NCBI RefSeq assembly: GCF_037975245.1
Contig: NC_092574.1
Coordinates: 3,257,001-3,321,000, forward strand
Length of the DNA: 64,000 bases
Reading direction: 5' to 3'
DNA from: Apostichopus japonicus
Taxonomy: Eukaryota > Echinodermata > Holothuroidea > Aspidochirotida > Stichopodidae
Part shown: positions 1-13,660 of the stretch, one piece after another
Layout: the number at the start of each line of letters is the position of its first letter
Numbering within the stretch: position 1 is the first letter of the stretch
Notes under the pieces: generated by a model
Seen by the model: the letters and a program-made list of their open reading frames with translations, nothing else
What the model was told of the DNA's origin: nothing
The model's database searches: none
Position numbers and translations under genes: made by a program

Positions 1-220
1 GATCGGTACCGCACATTCGATTGATCGATACCGCACATTCGATTGATCGGTACCGCACATTCGATTGATCGTCATCGCACATTCGATTGATCGTCACCGC
101 ACATTCGATTGATCAGTACCGCACATTCGATTGATCGATACCGCACATTCGATTGATCGGTACCGCACATTCGATTGATCGTCATCGCACATTCGATTGA
201 TCGTCACCGCACATTCGATT
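1..220. repeat. 110-bp pentamer tandem duplication
   Basis: Bases 1-110 and 111-220 are the same five monomers in the same order (GGTACC, GATACC, GGTACC, GTCATC, GTCACC types) and differ at one base, GATCGG against GATCAG at the start of the second copy. The block and the bases up to about 350 resemble 2112-2350, so the window opens inside a partial copy of the next HOR family. Confidence 0.85.
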
Positions 221-664
221 GATCGGTACCGCACATTCGATTGATCGATACCTCACATTCTGTTTATCGGTACCGCACATTCCATTTATCGGCACCGCAC
301 ATTCCATTTATCGGTACCGCACATTCGATTTATCGGTACCGCACATTCGATTGATCCTCACCGAAATTCTATTTATCGGCACCGCACATTCCATTTTTCG
401 GTACCGTACATACGATTTATCGGTACCGCACATTCGATTTATCGGAACCGCACATTCGATTGATCGGTACCGCACATTCGATTGATCGGTACCGCACATT
501 CGATTGATCGGTACCGCACATTCGATTTATCGGTACCGCACATTCGATTAATCGGTACCGCACATTCGATTTATCGGCAACGCACATTCGATTGATCGGT
601 ACCGCACATTCGATTGTTCGGTACCGCACATTCGATTGATCGGCACCGCAAATTCGATTGATCC
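221..664. repeat. Partial HOR segment at the left edge
   Basis: Ordinary domain I monomers including the GATACCTCAC tag near 248 and a 21-bp monomer at about 356-376 that reads CTCACCGAAATTCTATTT with one base lost. The same short monomer recurs at about 2449, 5044, 36490 and 40711, marking related segments. No gene is seen. Confidence 0.75.
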
Positions 665-3259
665 GTACCGCACATTCGATTTATCGGCAACGCACATTCG
701 ATTTATAGGTACCGCACATTCGATTGATCGGTACCGCACATTCGATTGATCGGAACCGCACATTCTATTTATCGGCAACGCACATTCGATTTATAGGTAC
801 CGCACATTCGATTGATCGATAAGGCACATTCGATTGATCGGTACCGCACATTCGATTGATCGGTACCGCACATTCGATTGATCGGCACCGCACATTCTAT
901 TGATCGTTACCGCACATTCGATTGATCGTCATCGCACATTCGATTGATCGTCACCGCACATTCGATTGATCGGTACCGCACATTTGATTGATCGGCACCG
1001 CACATTCGATTGATCGGTACCGCACATTCGATTGATCGATACCTCACATTCTGTTTATCGGTACCGCACATTCGATTGATCGGCACCGCATATTCCATTT
1101 ATTGGTACCGCACATACGATTTATCGGTACCGCACATTCGATTGATCGATATGGCACATTCGATTGATCGGCACCGCAAATTCGATTTATCGGCAACGCA
1201 CATTCGATTAATCGGTACCGCACATTCGATTTATCGGCACCGCACATTCGATTTATAGGTACCGCACATTCGATTGATCGATAAGGCACATTCGATTTAT
1301 CGGTACCGCACATTCGATTTATCGGTACCGCACATTCGATTGATCCTCACCGCACATTCGATTTATCGGTACCGCATATTCGATTGATCGGTACCGCAAA
1401 TTCGATTTAACGGTACCGCACATTCGATTGATCGGTACCGCACATTCGATTGATCGGTACCGCACATTCGATTGATCGGCACCGCACATTCGATTGAACG
1501 GCACCGCACATTCCATATATCGGTAACGCACATACGATTTATCGGTACCGCACATTCGATTTATCGGAACCGCACATTCGATTGATCGGTACCGCACATT
1601 CGATTGATCGGTACCGCACATTCGATTTATCGGCAACGCACATTCGATTGATCGGTACCGCACATTCGATTGATAGGTACCGCACATTCGATTTATCGGT
1701 ACCGCACATTCTATTTATCGGTACCACACATTCGATTGATCCTCACCGCAAATTCGATTTATCGGTACCGCACATTCGATTGATCGGTACCGCACATTCG
1801 ATTGATCGGCACCGCACATTCGATTGATCGGTACCGCACATTCGATTGATCGTTACCGCACATTCGATTAATCGGTACCGCACATTCGATTTAACGGCAA
1901 CGCACATTCGATTGATCGTTACCGCACATTCGATTGATCGGTACCGCACATTCGATTGATCGGCAACCAACATTCGATTAATCGGTACCGCACATTAGAT
2001 TTATCGGCAACGCACATTCGATTAATCGGTACCGCACATTCGATTGATCGGTACCGCACCATCGATTGTTCGGTACCGCACATTCGAATTATCGGCAACG
2101 CACATTCGATTGATCGGTACCGCACATTCGATTGATCGATACCGCACATTCGATTGATCGGTACCGCACATTCGATTGATCGTCATCGCACATTCGATTG
2201 ATCGTCACCGCACATTCGATTGATCGGTATCGCACATTCGATTGATCGATACCTCACATTCTGTTTATCGGTACCGCACATTCCATTTATCGGTACCGCA
2301 CATTCCATTTATCGGTACCACACATACGATTTATCGGTATCGCACATTCGATTTATATGTACCGCACTTTCGATTGATCGGTACCGCACATTCGATTTAT
2401 CGGTATCGCACATTCGATTTATCGGTACCGCACATTCGATTGATCCTCACCGAAATTCTATTTATCGGCACCGCACATTCCATTTATCGGTACCGCACAT
2501 ACGATTTATCGGTACCGCACATTCGATTTATAGGTACCGCACATTCGATTGATCGGTACCGCACATTCGATTGATCGGTACCGCACATTCTATTTATCGG
2601 CAACGCACATTCGATTTATAGGTACCGCACATTCGATTGATCGATAAGGCACATTCGATTGATCTGTACCGCACATTCGATTGATCGGTACCGCACATTC
2701 GATTGATCGGCACCGCACATTCTATTGATCGTTACCGCACATTCGATTGATCGTCATCGCACATTCGATTGATCGTCACCGCACATTCGATTGATCGGTA
2801 CCGCACATTCGATTGATCGGCACCGCACATTCGATTGATCGGTACCGCACATTCGATTGATCGATACCTCACATTCTGTTTATCGGTACCGCACATTCGA
2901 TTGATCGGCACCGCATATTCCATTTATTGGTACCGCACATACGATTTATCGGTACCGCACATTCGATTTATCGGCACCGCACATTCGATTTATCGGCACC
3001 GCACATTCGATTAATCGATATGGCACATTCGATTGATCGGTACGGCACATTCGATTGATCGATACCTCACATTCTGTTTATCGGTACCGCACATTCGATT
3101 GATCGGCACCGCATATTCCATTTATTGGTACCGCACATACGATTTATCGGTACCGCACATACGATTTATCGGTACCGCACATTCGATTTATCGGCACCGC
3201 ACATTCGATTGATCGATATGGCACATACGATTTATCGGTACCGCACATTCGATTGATCG
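665..3259. repeat. 2595-bp higher-order repeat, copy 1
   Basis: The sequence from about 665 to 3226 recurs 2595 bp downstream: 118 monomers minus one base, the lost base being in the short CCGAAATTC monomer near 2452. Inside the unit, one monomer string (around 907, again around 2732) recurs at spacings of 1825 and 770 bp, so the unit itself grew from an earlier internal duplication. I counted about nine base differences between the two copies, for example AACGG against ATCGG near 1408 and 4003. Confidence 0.88.
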
Positions 3260-5821
3260 GAACCGCACATTCGATTTATCGGCAACGCACATTCGATTTA
3301 TAGGTACCGCACATTCGATTGATCGGTACCGCACATTCGATTGATCGGAACCGCACATTCTATTTATCGGCAACGCACATTCGATTTATAGGTACCGCAC
3401 ATTCGATTGATCGATAAGGCACATTCGATTGATCGGTACCGCACATTCGATTGATCGGTACCGCACATTCGATTGATCGGCACCGCACATTCTATTGATC
3501 GTTACCGCACATTCGATTGATCGTCATCGCACATTCGATTGATCGTCACCGCACATTCGATTGATCGGTACCGCACATTCGATTGATCGGCACCGCACAT
3601 TCGATTGATCGGTACCGCACATTCGATTGATCGATACCTCACATTCTGTTTATCGGTACCGCACATTCGATTGATCGGCACCGCATATTCCATTTATTGG
3701 TACCGCACATACGATTTATCGGTACCGCACATTCGATTGATCGATATGGCACATTCGATTGATCGGCACCGCAAATTCGATTTATCGGCAACGCACATTC
3801 GATTAATCGGTACCGCACATTCGATTTATCGGCACCGCACATTCGATTTATAGGTACCGCACATTCGATTGATCGATAAGGCACATTCGATTTATCGGTA
3901 CCGCACATTCGATTTATCGGTACCGCACATTCGATTGATCCTCACCGCACATTCGATTTATCGGTACCGCATATTCGATTGATCGGTACCGCAAATTCGA
4001 TTTATCGGTACCGCACATTCGATTGATCGGTACCGCACATTCGATTGATCGGTACCGCACATTCGATTGATCGGCACCGCACATTCGATTGAACGGCACC
4101 GCACATTCCATATATCGGTAACGCACATACGATTTATCGGTACCGCACATTCGATTTATCGGAACCGCACATTCGATTGATCGGTACCGCACATTCGATT
4201 GATCGGTACCGCACATTCGATTTATCGGCAACGCACATTCGATTGATCGGTACCGCACATTCGATTGATCGGTACCGCACATTCGATTTATCGGTACCGC
4301 ACATTCTATTTATCGGTACCACACATTCGATTGATCCTCACCGCAAATTCGATTTATCGGTACCGCACATTCGATTGATCGGTACCGCACATTCGATTGA
4401 TCGGCACCGCACATTCGATTGATCGGTACCGCACATTCGATTGATCGTTACCGCACATTCGATTAATCGGTACCGCACATTCGATTTAACGGCAACGCAC
4501 ATTCGATTGATCGTTACCGCACATTCGATTGATCGGTACCGCACATTCGATTGATCGGCAACCAACATTCGATTAATCGGTACCGCACATTAGATTTATC
4601 GGCAACGCACATTCGATTAATCGGTACCGCACATTCGATTGATCGGTACCGCACCATCGATTGTTCGGTACCGCACATTCGAATTATCGGCAACGCACAT
4701 TCGATTGATCGGTACCGCACATTCGATTGATCGATACCGCACATTCGATTGATCGGTACCGCACATTCGATTGATCGTCATCGCACATTCGATTGATCGT
4801 CACCGCACATTCGATTGATCGGTACCGCACATTCGATTGATCGATACCTCACATTCTGTTTATCGGTACCGCACATTCCATTTATCGGCACCGCACATTC
4901 CATTTATCGGTACCACACATACGATTTATCGGTATCGCACATTCGATTTATATGTACCGCACATTCGATTGATCGGTACCGCACATTCGATTTATCGGTA
5001 CCGCACATTCGATTTATCGGTACCGCACATTCGATTGATCCTCACCGAAATTCTATTTATCGGCACCGCACATTCCATTTATCGGTACCGCACATACGAT
5101 TTATCGGTACCGCACATTCGATTTATAGGTACCGCACATTCGATTGATCGGTACCGCACATTCGATTGATCGGTACCGCACATTCTATTTATCGGTACCG
5201 CACATTCGATTTATAGGTACCGCACATTCGATTGATCGATAAGGCACATTCGATTGATCTGTACCGCACATTCGATTGATCGGTACCGCACATTCGATTG
5301 ATCGGCACCGCACATTCTATTGATCGTTACCGCACATTCGATTGATCGTCATCGCACATTCGATTGATCGTCACCGCACATTCGATTGATCGGTACCGCA
5401 CATTCGATTGATCGGCACCGCACATTCGATTGATCGGTACCGCACATTCGATTGATCGATACCTCACATTCTGTTTATCGGTACCGCACATTCGATTGAT
5501 CGGCACCGCATATTCCATTTATTGGTACCGCACATACGATTTATCGGTACCGCACATTCGATTTATCGGCACCGCACATTCGATTTATCGGCACCGCACA
5601 TTCGATTAATCGATATGGCACATTCGATTGATCGGTACGGCACATTCGATTGATCGATACCTCACATTCTGTTTATCGGTACCGCACATTCGATTGATCG
5701 GCACCGCATATTCCATTTATTGGTACCGCACATACGATTTATCGGTACCGCACATACGATTTATCGGTACCGCACATTCGATTTATCGGCACCGCACATT
5801 CGATTGATCGATATGGCACAT
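3260..5821. repeat. 2595-bp higher-order repeat, copy 2
   Basis: Matches copy 1 at a constant offset of 2595 until 5821, where it diverges after GATCGATATGGCACAT (copy 1 continues with ACGATTTATC, copy 2 with TCGATTGATC). Its last 80 bp also serve as the left end of the following 1760-bp family, so the two HOR families share a border. Confidence 0.88.
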
Positions 5822-7501
5822 TCGATTGATCGGTACCGCACATTCGATTGTTCGGTACCGCACAATCGATTGATCGGCACCGCAAATTCGATTGATCGTT
5901 ACCGCACATTCGATTAAACGGTACCGTACATTAGATTTATCGGCAACGCACATTCGATTAATCGGTACCGCACATTCGATTTATCGGCACCGCACATTCG
6001 ATTTATAGGTACCGCACATTCGATTGATCGATAAGGCACATTCGATTTATCGGTAACGCACATTCGATTTATCGGTACCGCACATTCGATTGATCCTCAC
6101 CGCACATTCGATTTATCGGTACCGCATATTCGATTGATCGGTACCGCAAATTCGATTGATCGGTACCGCACATTCGATTGATCGGCACCGCACATTCGAT
6201 TTATCGGTACCGCACATTCGATTGATCGATACCTCACATTCTGTTTATCGGTACCGCACATTCGATTGATCGGCACCGCATATTCCATTTATCGGTACCG
6301 CACATTCGATTGATCGGTACCGCACATTCTATTTATCGGTACCACACATTCGATTGATCCTCACCGCAAATTAGCTTTATCGGCACCGCACATTCGATTG
6401 ATCGTTACCGCACATTCGATTCATCGGTACCGCACATTCGATTGATCGGCACCGCACATTCGATTGATCGGTACCGCACATTCGATTGATCGTTACCGCA
6501 CATTCGATTAATCGGTACCGCACATTCGATTTAACGGCAACGCACATTCGATTGATCGTTACCGCACATTCGATTGATCGGTACCGCACATTCGATTGAT
6601 CGGCAACCAACATTCGATTAATCGGTACCGCACATTAGATTTATCGGCAACGCACATTCGATTAATCGGTATAGCACATTCGATTGATCGGTACCGCACC
6701 ATCGATTGTTCGGTACCGCACATTCGAATTATCGGCAACGCACATTCGATTGATCGGTACCGCACATTCGATTGATCGATACCGCACATTCGATTGATCG
6801 GTACCGCACATTCGATTGATCGTCATCGCACATTCGATTGATCGTCACCGCACATTCGATTGATCGGTACCGCACATTCGATTGATCGATACCTCACATT
6901 CTGTTTATCGGTACCGCACATTCCATTTATCGGCACCGCACATTCCATTTATCGGTACCACACATACGATTGATCGGCACCGCAAATTCGATTGATCGGT
7001 ACCGCACATTCGATTTATCGGCAACGCACATTCGATTTATAGGTACCGCACATTCGATTGATCGGTACCGCACATTCGATTGATCGGTACCGCACATTCT
7101 ATTTATCGGCAACGCACATTCGATTTATCGGTACCGCACATTCGATTGATCGATAAGGCACATTCGATTGATCGGTACCGCACATTCGATTGATCGGTAC
7201 CGCACATTCGATTGATCGGCACCGCACATTCTATTGATCGTTACCGCACATTCGATTGATCGTCATCGCACATTCGATTGATCGTCACCGCACATTCGAT
7301 TGATCGGTACCGCACATTCGATTGATCGACACCGCACATTCGATTGATCGGTACCGCACATTCGATTGATCGATACCTCACATTCTGTTTATCGGTACCG
7401 CACATTCGATTGATCGGCACCGCATATTCCATTTATTGGTACCGCACATACGATTTATCGGTACCGCACATTCGATTTATCGGCACCGCATATTCCATTT
7501 A
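5742..7501. repeat. 1760-bp higher-order repeat, copy 1
   Basis: Eighty monomers, exactly 1760 bp. It carries the distinctive run GATCGATATGGCAC, then GTTCGGTACCGCACAATCGA, then a monomer with TTAAACGG and TACCGTACATTAG. A GCAAATTAGCTTTATC monomer lies near 6366. The match to copy 2 holds at offset 1760 from about 5742. Confidence 0.88.
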
Positions 7502-9261
7502 TCGGTACCGCACATACGATTTATCGGTACCGCACATTCGATTTATCGGCACCGCACATTCGATTGATCGATATGGCACATTCGATTGATCGGTACCGCA
7601 CATTCGATTGTTCGGTACCGCACAATCGATTGATCGGCACCGCAAATTCGATTGATCGTTACCGCACATTCGATTAAACGGTACCGTACATTAGATTTAT
7701 CGGCAACGCACATTCGATTAATCGGTACCGCACATTCGATTTATCGGCACCGCACATTCGATTTATAGGTACCGCACATTCGATTGATCGATAAGGCACA
7801 TTCGATTTATCGGTAACGCACATTCGATTTATCGGTACCGCACATTCGATTGATCCTCACCGCACATTCGATTTATCGGTACCGCATATTCGATTGATCG
7901 GTACCGCAAATTCGATTGATCGGTACCGCACATTCGATTGATCGGCACCGCACATTCGATTTATCGGTACCGCACATTCGATTGATCGATACCTCACATT
8001 CTGTTTATCGGTACCGCACATTCGATTGATCGGCACCGCATATTCCATTTATCGGTACCGCACATTCGATTGATCGGTACCGCACATTCTATTTATCGGT
8101 ACCACACATTCGATTGATCCTCACCGCAAATTAGCTTTATCGGCACCGCACATTCGATTGATCGTTACCGCACATTCGATTCATCGGTACCGCACATTCG
8201 ATTGATCGGCACCGCACATTCGATTGATCGGTACCGCACATTCGATTGATCGTTACCGCACATTCGATTAATCGGTACCGCACATTCGATTTAACGGCAA
8301 CGCACATTCGATTGATCGTTACCGCACATTCGATTGATCGGTACCGCACATTCGATTGATCGGCAACCAACATTCGATTAATCGGTACCGCACATTAGAT
8401 TTATCGGCAACGCACATTCGATTAATCGGTATAGCACATTCGATTGATCGGTACCGCACCATCGATTGTTCGGTACCGCACATTCGAATTATCGGCAACG
8501 CACATTCGATTGATCGGTACCGCACATTCGATTGATCGATACCGCACATTCGATTGATCGGTACCGCACATTCGATTGATCGTCATCGCACATTCGATTG
8601 ATCGTCACCGCACATTCGATTGATCGGTACCGCACATTCGATTGATCGATACCTCACATTCTGTTTATCGGTACCGCACATTCCATTTATCGGCACCGCA
8701 CATTCCATTTATCGGTACCACACATACGATTGATCGGCACCGCAAATTCGATTGATCGGTACCGCACATTCGATTTATCGGCAACGCACATTCGATTTAT
8801 AGGTACCGCACATTCGATTGATCGGTACCGCACATTCGATTGATCGGTACCGCACATTCTATTTATCGGCAACGCACATTCGATTTATAGGTACCGCACA
8901 TTCGATTGATCGATAAGGCACATTCGATTGATCGGTACCGCACATTCGATTGATCGGTACCGCACATTCGATTGATCGGCACCGCACATTCTATTGATCG
9001 TTACCGCACATTCGATTGATCGTCATCGCACATTCGATTGATCGTCACCGCACATTCGATTGATCGGTACCGCACATTCGATTGATCGGCACCGCACATT
9101 CGATTGATCGGTACCGCACATTCGATTGATCGATACCTCACATTCTGTTTATCGGTACCGCATATTCGATTGATCGGCACCGCATATTCCATTTATTGGT
9201 ACCGCACATACGATTTATCGGTACCGCACATTCGATTTATCGGCACCGCATATTCCATTTA
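7502..9261. repeat. 1760-bp higher-order repeat, copy 2
   Basis: Second 80-monomer copy. Differences from its neighbours are few: CGACACC at about 7327 against CGGCACC at 9087, TTATCGG at about 7124 against TTATAGG at 8884, and CACATTCG near 7400 against CATATTCG near 9160. Confidence 0.88.
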
Positions 9262-9508
9262 TCGGTACCGCACATACGATTTATCGGTACCGCACATTCG
9301 ATTTATCGGCACCGCACATTCGATTGATCGATATGGCACATTCGATTGATCGGTACCGCACATTCGATTGTTCGGTACCGCACAATCGATTGATCGGCAC
9401 CGCAAATTCGATTGATCGTTACCGCACATTCGATTAAACGGTACCGTACATTAGATTTATCGGCAACGCACATTCGATTAATCGGTACCGCACATTCGAT
9501 TTATCGGT
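9262..9508. repeat. 1760-bp higher-order repeat, truncated copy 3
   Basis: The 1760-bp period continues for about 247 bp and stops at about 9508, where TATCGGCACC in copies 1 and 2 is replaced by TATCGGTACC and a different monomer order. This is the right edge of the family in direct tandem form. Confidence 0.8.
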
Positions 9509-10635
9509 ACCGCACATTCGATTTATCGGTACCGCACATTCGATTTATCGGCAACGCACATTCGATTGATCGGTACCGCACATTCGATTGATCGATACCT
9601 CACATTCTGTTTATCCGTACCGCACTTTCTATTGATCGGCACCGCACATTCCGTTTATCGGTACCGCACATACGATTTATCGGTACCGCACATTCGATTT
9701 ATCGGTACCGCACATTCGATTGATCGGTACCGCACATTCGATTGATCGGTACCGCACATTCGATTGATCGGCACCGCACATTCGATTGATCGGTACCGCA
9801 CATTCGATTGATCCTCACCGCACATTCGATTTATCGGTACCGTATATTCGATTGATCGGTACCGCACATTCGATTGATCGGTACCGCACATTCGATTGAT
9901 CGGCAACGCACATTCGATTGATCGGCACCGCACATTCCATTTATCGGTACCGCACATTCGATTAATCGGTACCGCACATTCGATTTATCGGTACCGCACA
10001 TTCGATTGATCGGTACCGCACATTCGATTGTTCGGTACCGCACAATCGATTTATCGGTTCCGCATTTTCGATTTATCGGTACCGCACATTCGATTTATCG
10101 GTACCGCACATTCGATTGATCGGTACCGCATATTCGATTGATCGGTACCGCACATTCGATTGATCGGTACCGCACATTCGATTGATCGGTACCGCACAAT
10201 CGATTGTTCGGTACCGCACATTCGATTTATCGGCAACGCACATTCGATTGATCGGTACCGCACATTCGATTGATCGGTACCGCACATTCGATTTATCGGT
10301 ACCGCACATTCGATTTATCGGTACCGCACATTCGATTGATCGGTACCGCACATTCGATTGATCGGTACCGCACATTCGATTTATCGGCAACGCACATTCG
10401 ATTTATAGGTACCGCACATTCGATTGATCGATAAGGCACATTCGATTTATCGGTACCGCACATACGATTTATCGGTACCACACATTCGATTGATCGGAAC
10501 CGCACATTCGATTGATCTGTACCGCACATTCGATTGATCGGTACCGCACATTCCATTTATCGGCAACGCACATTCGATTTATAGGTACCGCACATTCGAT
10601 TGATCGGTACCGCACATTCGATTGATCGGTACCGC
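9509..10635. repeat. Domain I segment without local HOR
   Basis: About 51 monomers with no direct tandem partner. Part of it (about 9520-9900, with the rare TTATCCGTACCGCACTTTCT monomer at 9611) recurs as blocks between about 12600 and 13200, first at offset 3079 and then 3277. The change of 198 bp equals nine monomers. Confidence 0.7.
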
Positions 10636-10987
10636 ACATTCTATTTATCGGTACCACACATTCGATTGATCCTCACCGCAAATTAGCTTTATCGGCACCG
10701 CACATTCGATTGATCGGCACCGCATATTCCATTTATTGGTACCGCACATACGATTTATCGGTACCGCACATTCGATTGATCGATATGGCACATTCGATTG
10801 ATCGGTACCGCACATTCTATTTATCGGTACCACACATTCGATTGATCCTCACCGCAAATTAGCTTTATCGGCACCGCACATTCGATTGATCGGCACCGCA
10901 TATTCCATTTATTGGTACCGCACATACGATTTATCGGCACCGCACATTCGATTGATCGGCACCGCATATTCCATTTATTGGTACCGC
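10636..10987. repeat. 176-bp octamer tandem duplication
   Basis: Two copies of eight monomers (10636-10811 and 10812-10987), each running from a TTCTATTTATCGGTACCACA monomer through GCAAATTAGC, GCATATTCC and GATATGGCAC types. The second copy continues into a third partial unit with TATCGGCACC in place of TATCGGTACC near 10931. Confidence 0.82.
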
Positions 10988-11824
10988 ACATACGATTTAT
11001 CGGTACCGCACATTCGATTGATCGATATGGCACATTCGATTGATCGGTACCGCACATTCGATTGTTCGGTACCGCACAATCGATTGATCGGCACCGCAAA
11101 TTCGATTGATCGTTACCGCACATTCGAATAAACGGTACCGTACATTAGATTTATCGGCAACGCACATTCGATTAATCGGTACTGCACATTCGATTTATCG
11201 GCAACGCACATTCGATTTATAGGTACCGCACATTCGATTGATCGATAAGGCACATTCGATTTATCGGTACCGCACATTCGATTTATCGGTACCGCACATT
11301 CGATTGATCCTCACCGCACATTCGATTTATCGGTACGGCATATTCGATTGATCGGTACCGCAATTTCGATTTATCGGTACCGCACATTCGATTGATCGGT
11401 ACCGCACATTCGATTGATCGGTACCGCACATTCGATTGATCGGCACCGCACATTCGATTGAACGGCACCGCACATTCCATATATCGGTAACGCACATACG
11501 ATTTATCGGTACCGCACATTCGATTTATCGGAACCGCACATTCGATTTATCGGTACCGCACATTCGATTTATCGGTACCGCACATTCGATTGATCGGTAC
11601 CGCACATTCGATTGATCTGTACCGCACATTCGATTTATCGGCAACGCACATTCGATTTATAGGTACCGCACATTCGATTGATCGATAAGGCACATTCGAT
11701 TTATCGGTACCGCACATACGACTTATCGGTACCACACATTCGATTGATCGGAACCGCACATTCGATTGATCTGTACCGCACATTCGATTGATCGGTACCG
11801 CACATTCCATTTATCGGCAACGCA
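10988..11824. repeat. Mosaic of 2595- and 1760-family pieces
   Basis: The stretch at 10990-11250 follows the order of the 1760-bp family (GATATGGCAC, GTTCGG, CAATCG, AACGGTACCGTACATTAG). From about 11280 to 11520 it follows the 2595-bp family around 1320-1560. Bases 11547-11810 resemble 10293-10556 at an offset of 1254 bp (57 monomers). It looks like a patchwork made by several exchanges. Confidence 0.65.
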
Positions 11825-12585
11825 CATTCTATTGATTGTTACCGCACATTCGATTGATCGTCATCGCACATTCGATTGATCGTCACCGCACATTCGATTG
11901 ATCGGTACCGCACATTCGATTGATCGGCACCGCACATTCGATTGATCGGTACCGCACATTCGATTGATCGATACCTCACATTCTGTTTATCGGTACCGCA
12001 CATTCGATTGATCGGCACCGCATATTCCATTTATTGGTACCGCACATACGATTTATCGGTACCGCACATTCGATTTATCGGCACCGCATATTCATTTATC
12101 GGTACCGCACATACGATTTATCGGTACCGCACATTCGATTTATCGGCACCGCACATTCGATTGATCGATATGGCACATTCGATTGATCGGTACCGCACAT
12201 TCGATTGTTCGGTACCGCACAATCGATTGATCGGCACCGCAAATTTGATTGATCGTTACCGCACATTCGATTAAACGGTACCGTACATTAGATTTATCGG
12301 CAACGCACATTCGATTAATCGGTACCGCACATTCGATTTATCGGCACCGCACATTCGATTTATAGGTACCGCACATTCGATTGATCGATAAGGCACATTC
12401 GATTTATCGGTAACGCACATTCGATTTATCGGTACCGCACATTCGATTGATCCTCACCGCACATTCGATTTATCGGTACCGCATATTCGATTGATCGGTA
12501 CCGCAAATTCGATTGATCGGTACCGCACATTCGATTGATCGGCACCGCACATTCGATTTATCGGTACCGCACATTCGATTGATCG
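11825..12585. repeat. Dispersed partial copy of the 1760-bp HOR
   Basis: About 760 bp follow the 1760-bp unit monomer by monomer, from the CATTCTATTGAT monomer through GATACCTCAC, GATATGGCAC, AACGGTACCGTACATTAG and GATCCTCACC, then diverge at about 12585. One base is missing near 12093 (ATATTCATTT for ATATTCCATTT). It lies about 2.3 kb beyond the end of the tandem family. Confidence 0.8.
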
Positions 12586-13320
12586 GTACCGCACATTCGA
12601 TTTATCGGTACCGCACATTCGATTTATCGGCAACGCACATTCGATTGATCGGTACCGCACATTCGATTGATCGATACCTCACATTCTGTTTATCCGTACC
12701 GCACTTTCTATTTATCGGCACCGCACATTCGATTGATCGGTACCGCACATTCGATTGTTCGGTACCGCACATTCGATTGATCGGCACCGCAAAATCGATT
12801 GATCGGTACCGCACATTCGATTTATCGGCAACGCACATTCGATTTATAGGTACCGCACATTCGATTGATCGGTACCGCACATTCGATTGATCGGTACCGC
12901 ACATTCTATTTATCGGCAACGCACATTCGATTTATAGGTACCGCACATTCGATTGATCGATAAGGCACATTCGATTGATCGGTACCGCACAATCGATTGA
13001 TCGGTACCGCACATTCGATTGATCGGTACCGCACATTCGATTGATCGGCACCGCACATTCGATTGATCGGTACCGCACATTCGATTGATCCTCACCGCAC
13101 ATTCGATTTATCGGTACCGTATATTCGATTGATCGGTACCGCACATTCGATTGATCGGTACCGCACATTCGATTGATCGGCAACGCACATTCGATTGATC
13201 GGCACCGCACATTCGATTTATCGGTACCGCACATACGATTTATCGGTACCGCACATTCGATTGATCGGAACCGCACATTCGATTGATCGGTACCGCACAT
13301 TCGATTGATCGGCACCGCAC
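12586..13320. repeat. Domain I segment related to 9509-9960
   Basis: Carries the rare TTATCCGTACCGCACTTTCT monomer at about 12690 and the CCGTATATTCG monomer near 13117, both also present near 9612 and 9840. No tandem partner lies next to it and no gene is seen. Confidence 0.65.
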
Positions 13321-13660
13321 ATTCCATTTATCGGTACCACAAATTCGATTAGTCCTCACCGCAAATTCGCTTTATCGGCACCGCACATTCGATTAATCGG
13401 TACCGCACATTCGATTTATCGGTACCGCACATTCGATTTATCGGCAACGCACATTCGATTGATCGGTACCGCACATTCGATTGATCGGTACCGCACATTC
13501 TATTTATCGGTACCACACATTCGATTAGTCCTCACCGCAAATTCGCTTTATCGGCACCGCACATTCGATTAATCGGTACCGCACATTCGATTTATCGGTA
13601 CCGCACATTCGATTTATCGGCAACGCACATTCGATTGATCGGTACCGCACATTCGATTGT
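13321..13660. repeat. 176-bp octamer duplication with AGTCC tag
   Basis: Two near-copies at 176-bp spacing (13321 and 13497), tagged by the rare monomer start ATTAGTCCTCACC and by GCAAATTCGCTTTATC. About 200 bp of the same block recur at 14773-14972 (offset 1452, 66 monomers), ending at the same kind of TTCTATTTATCGGTACCACA monomer. Confidence 0.75.
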
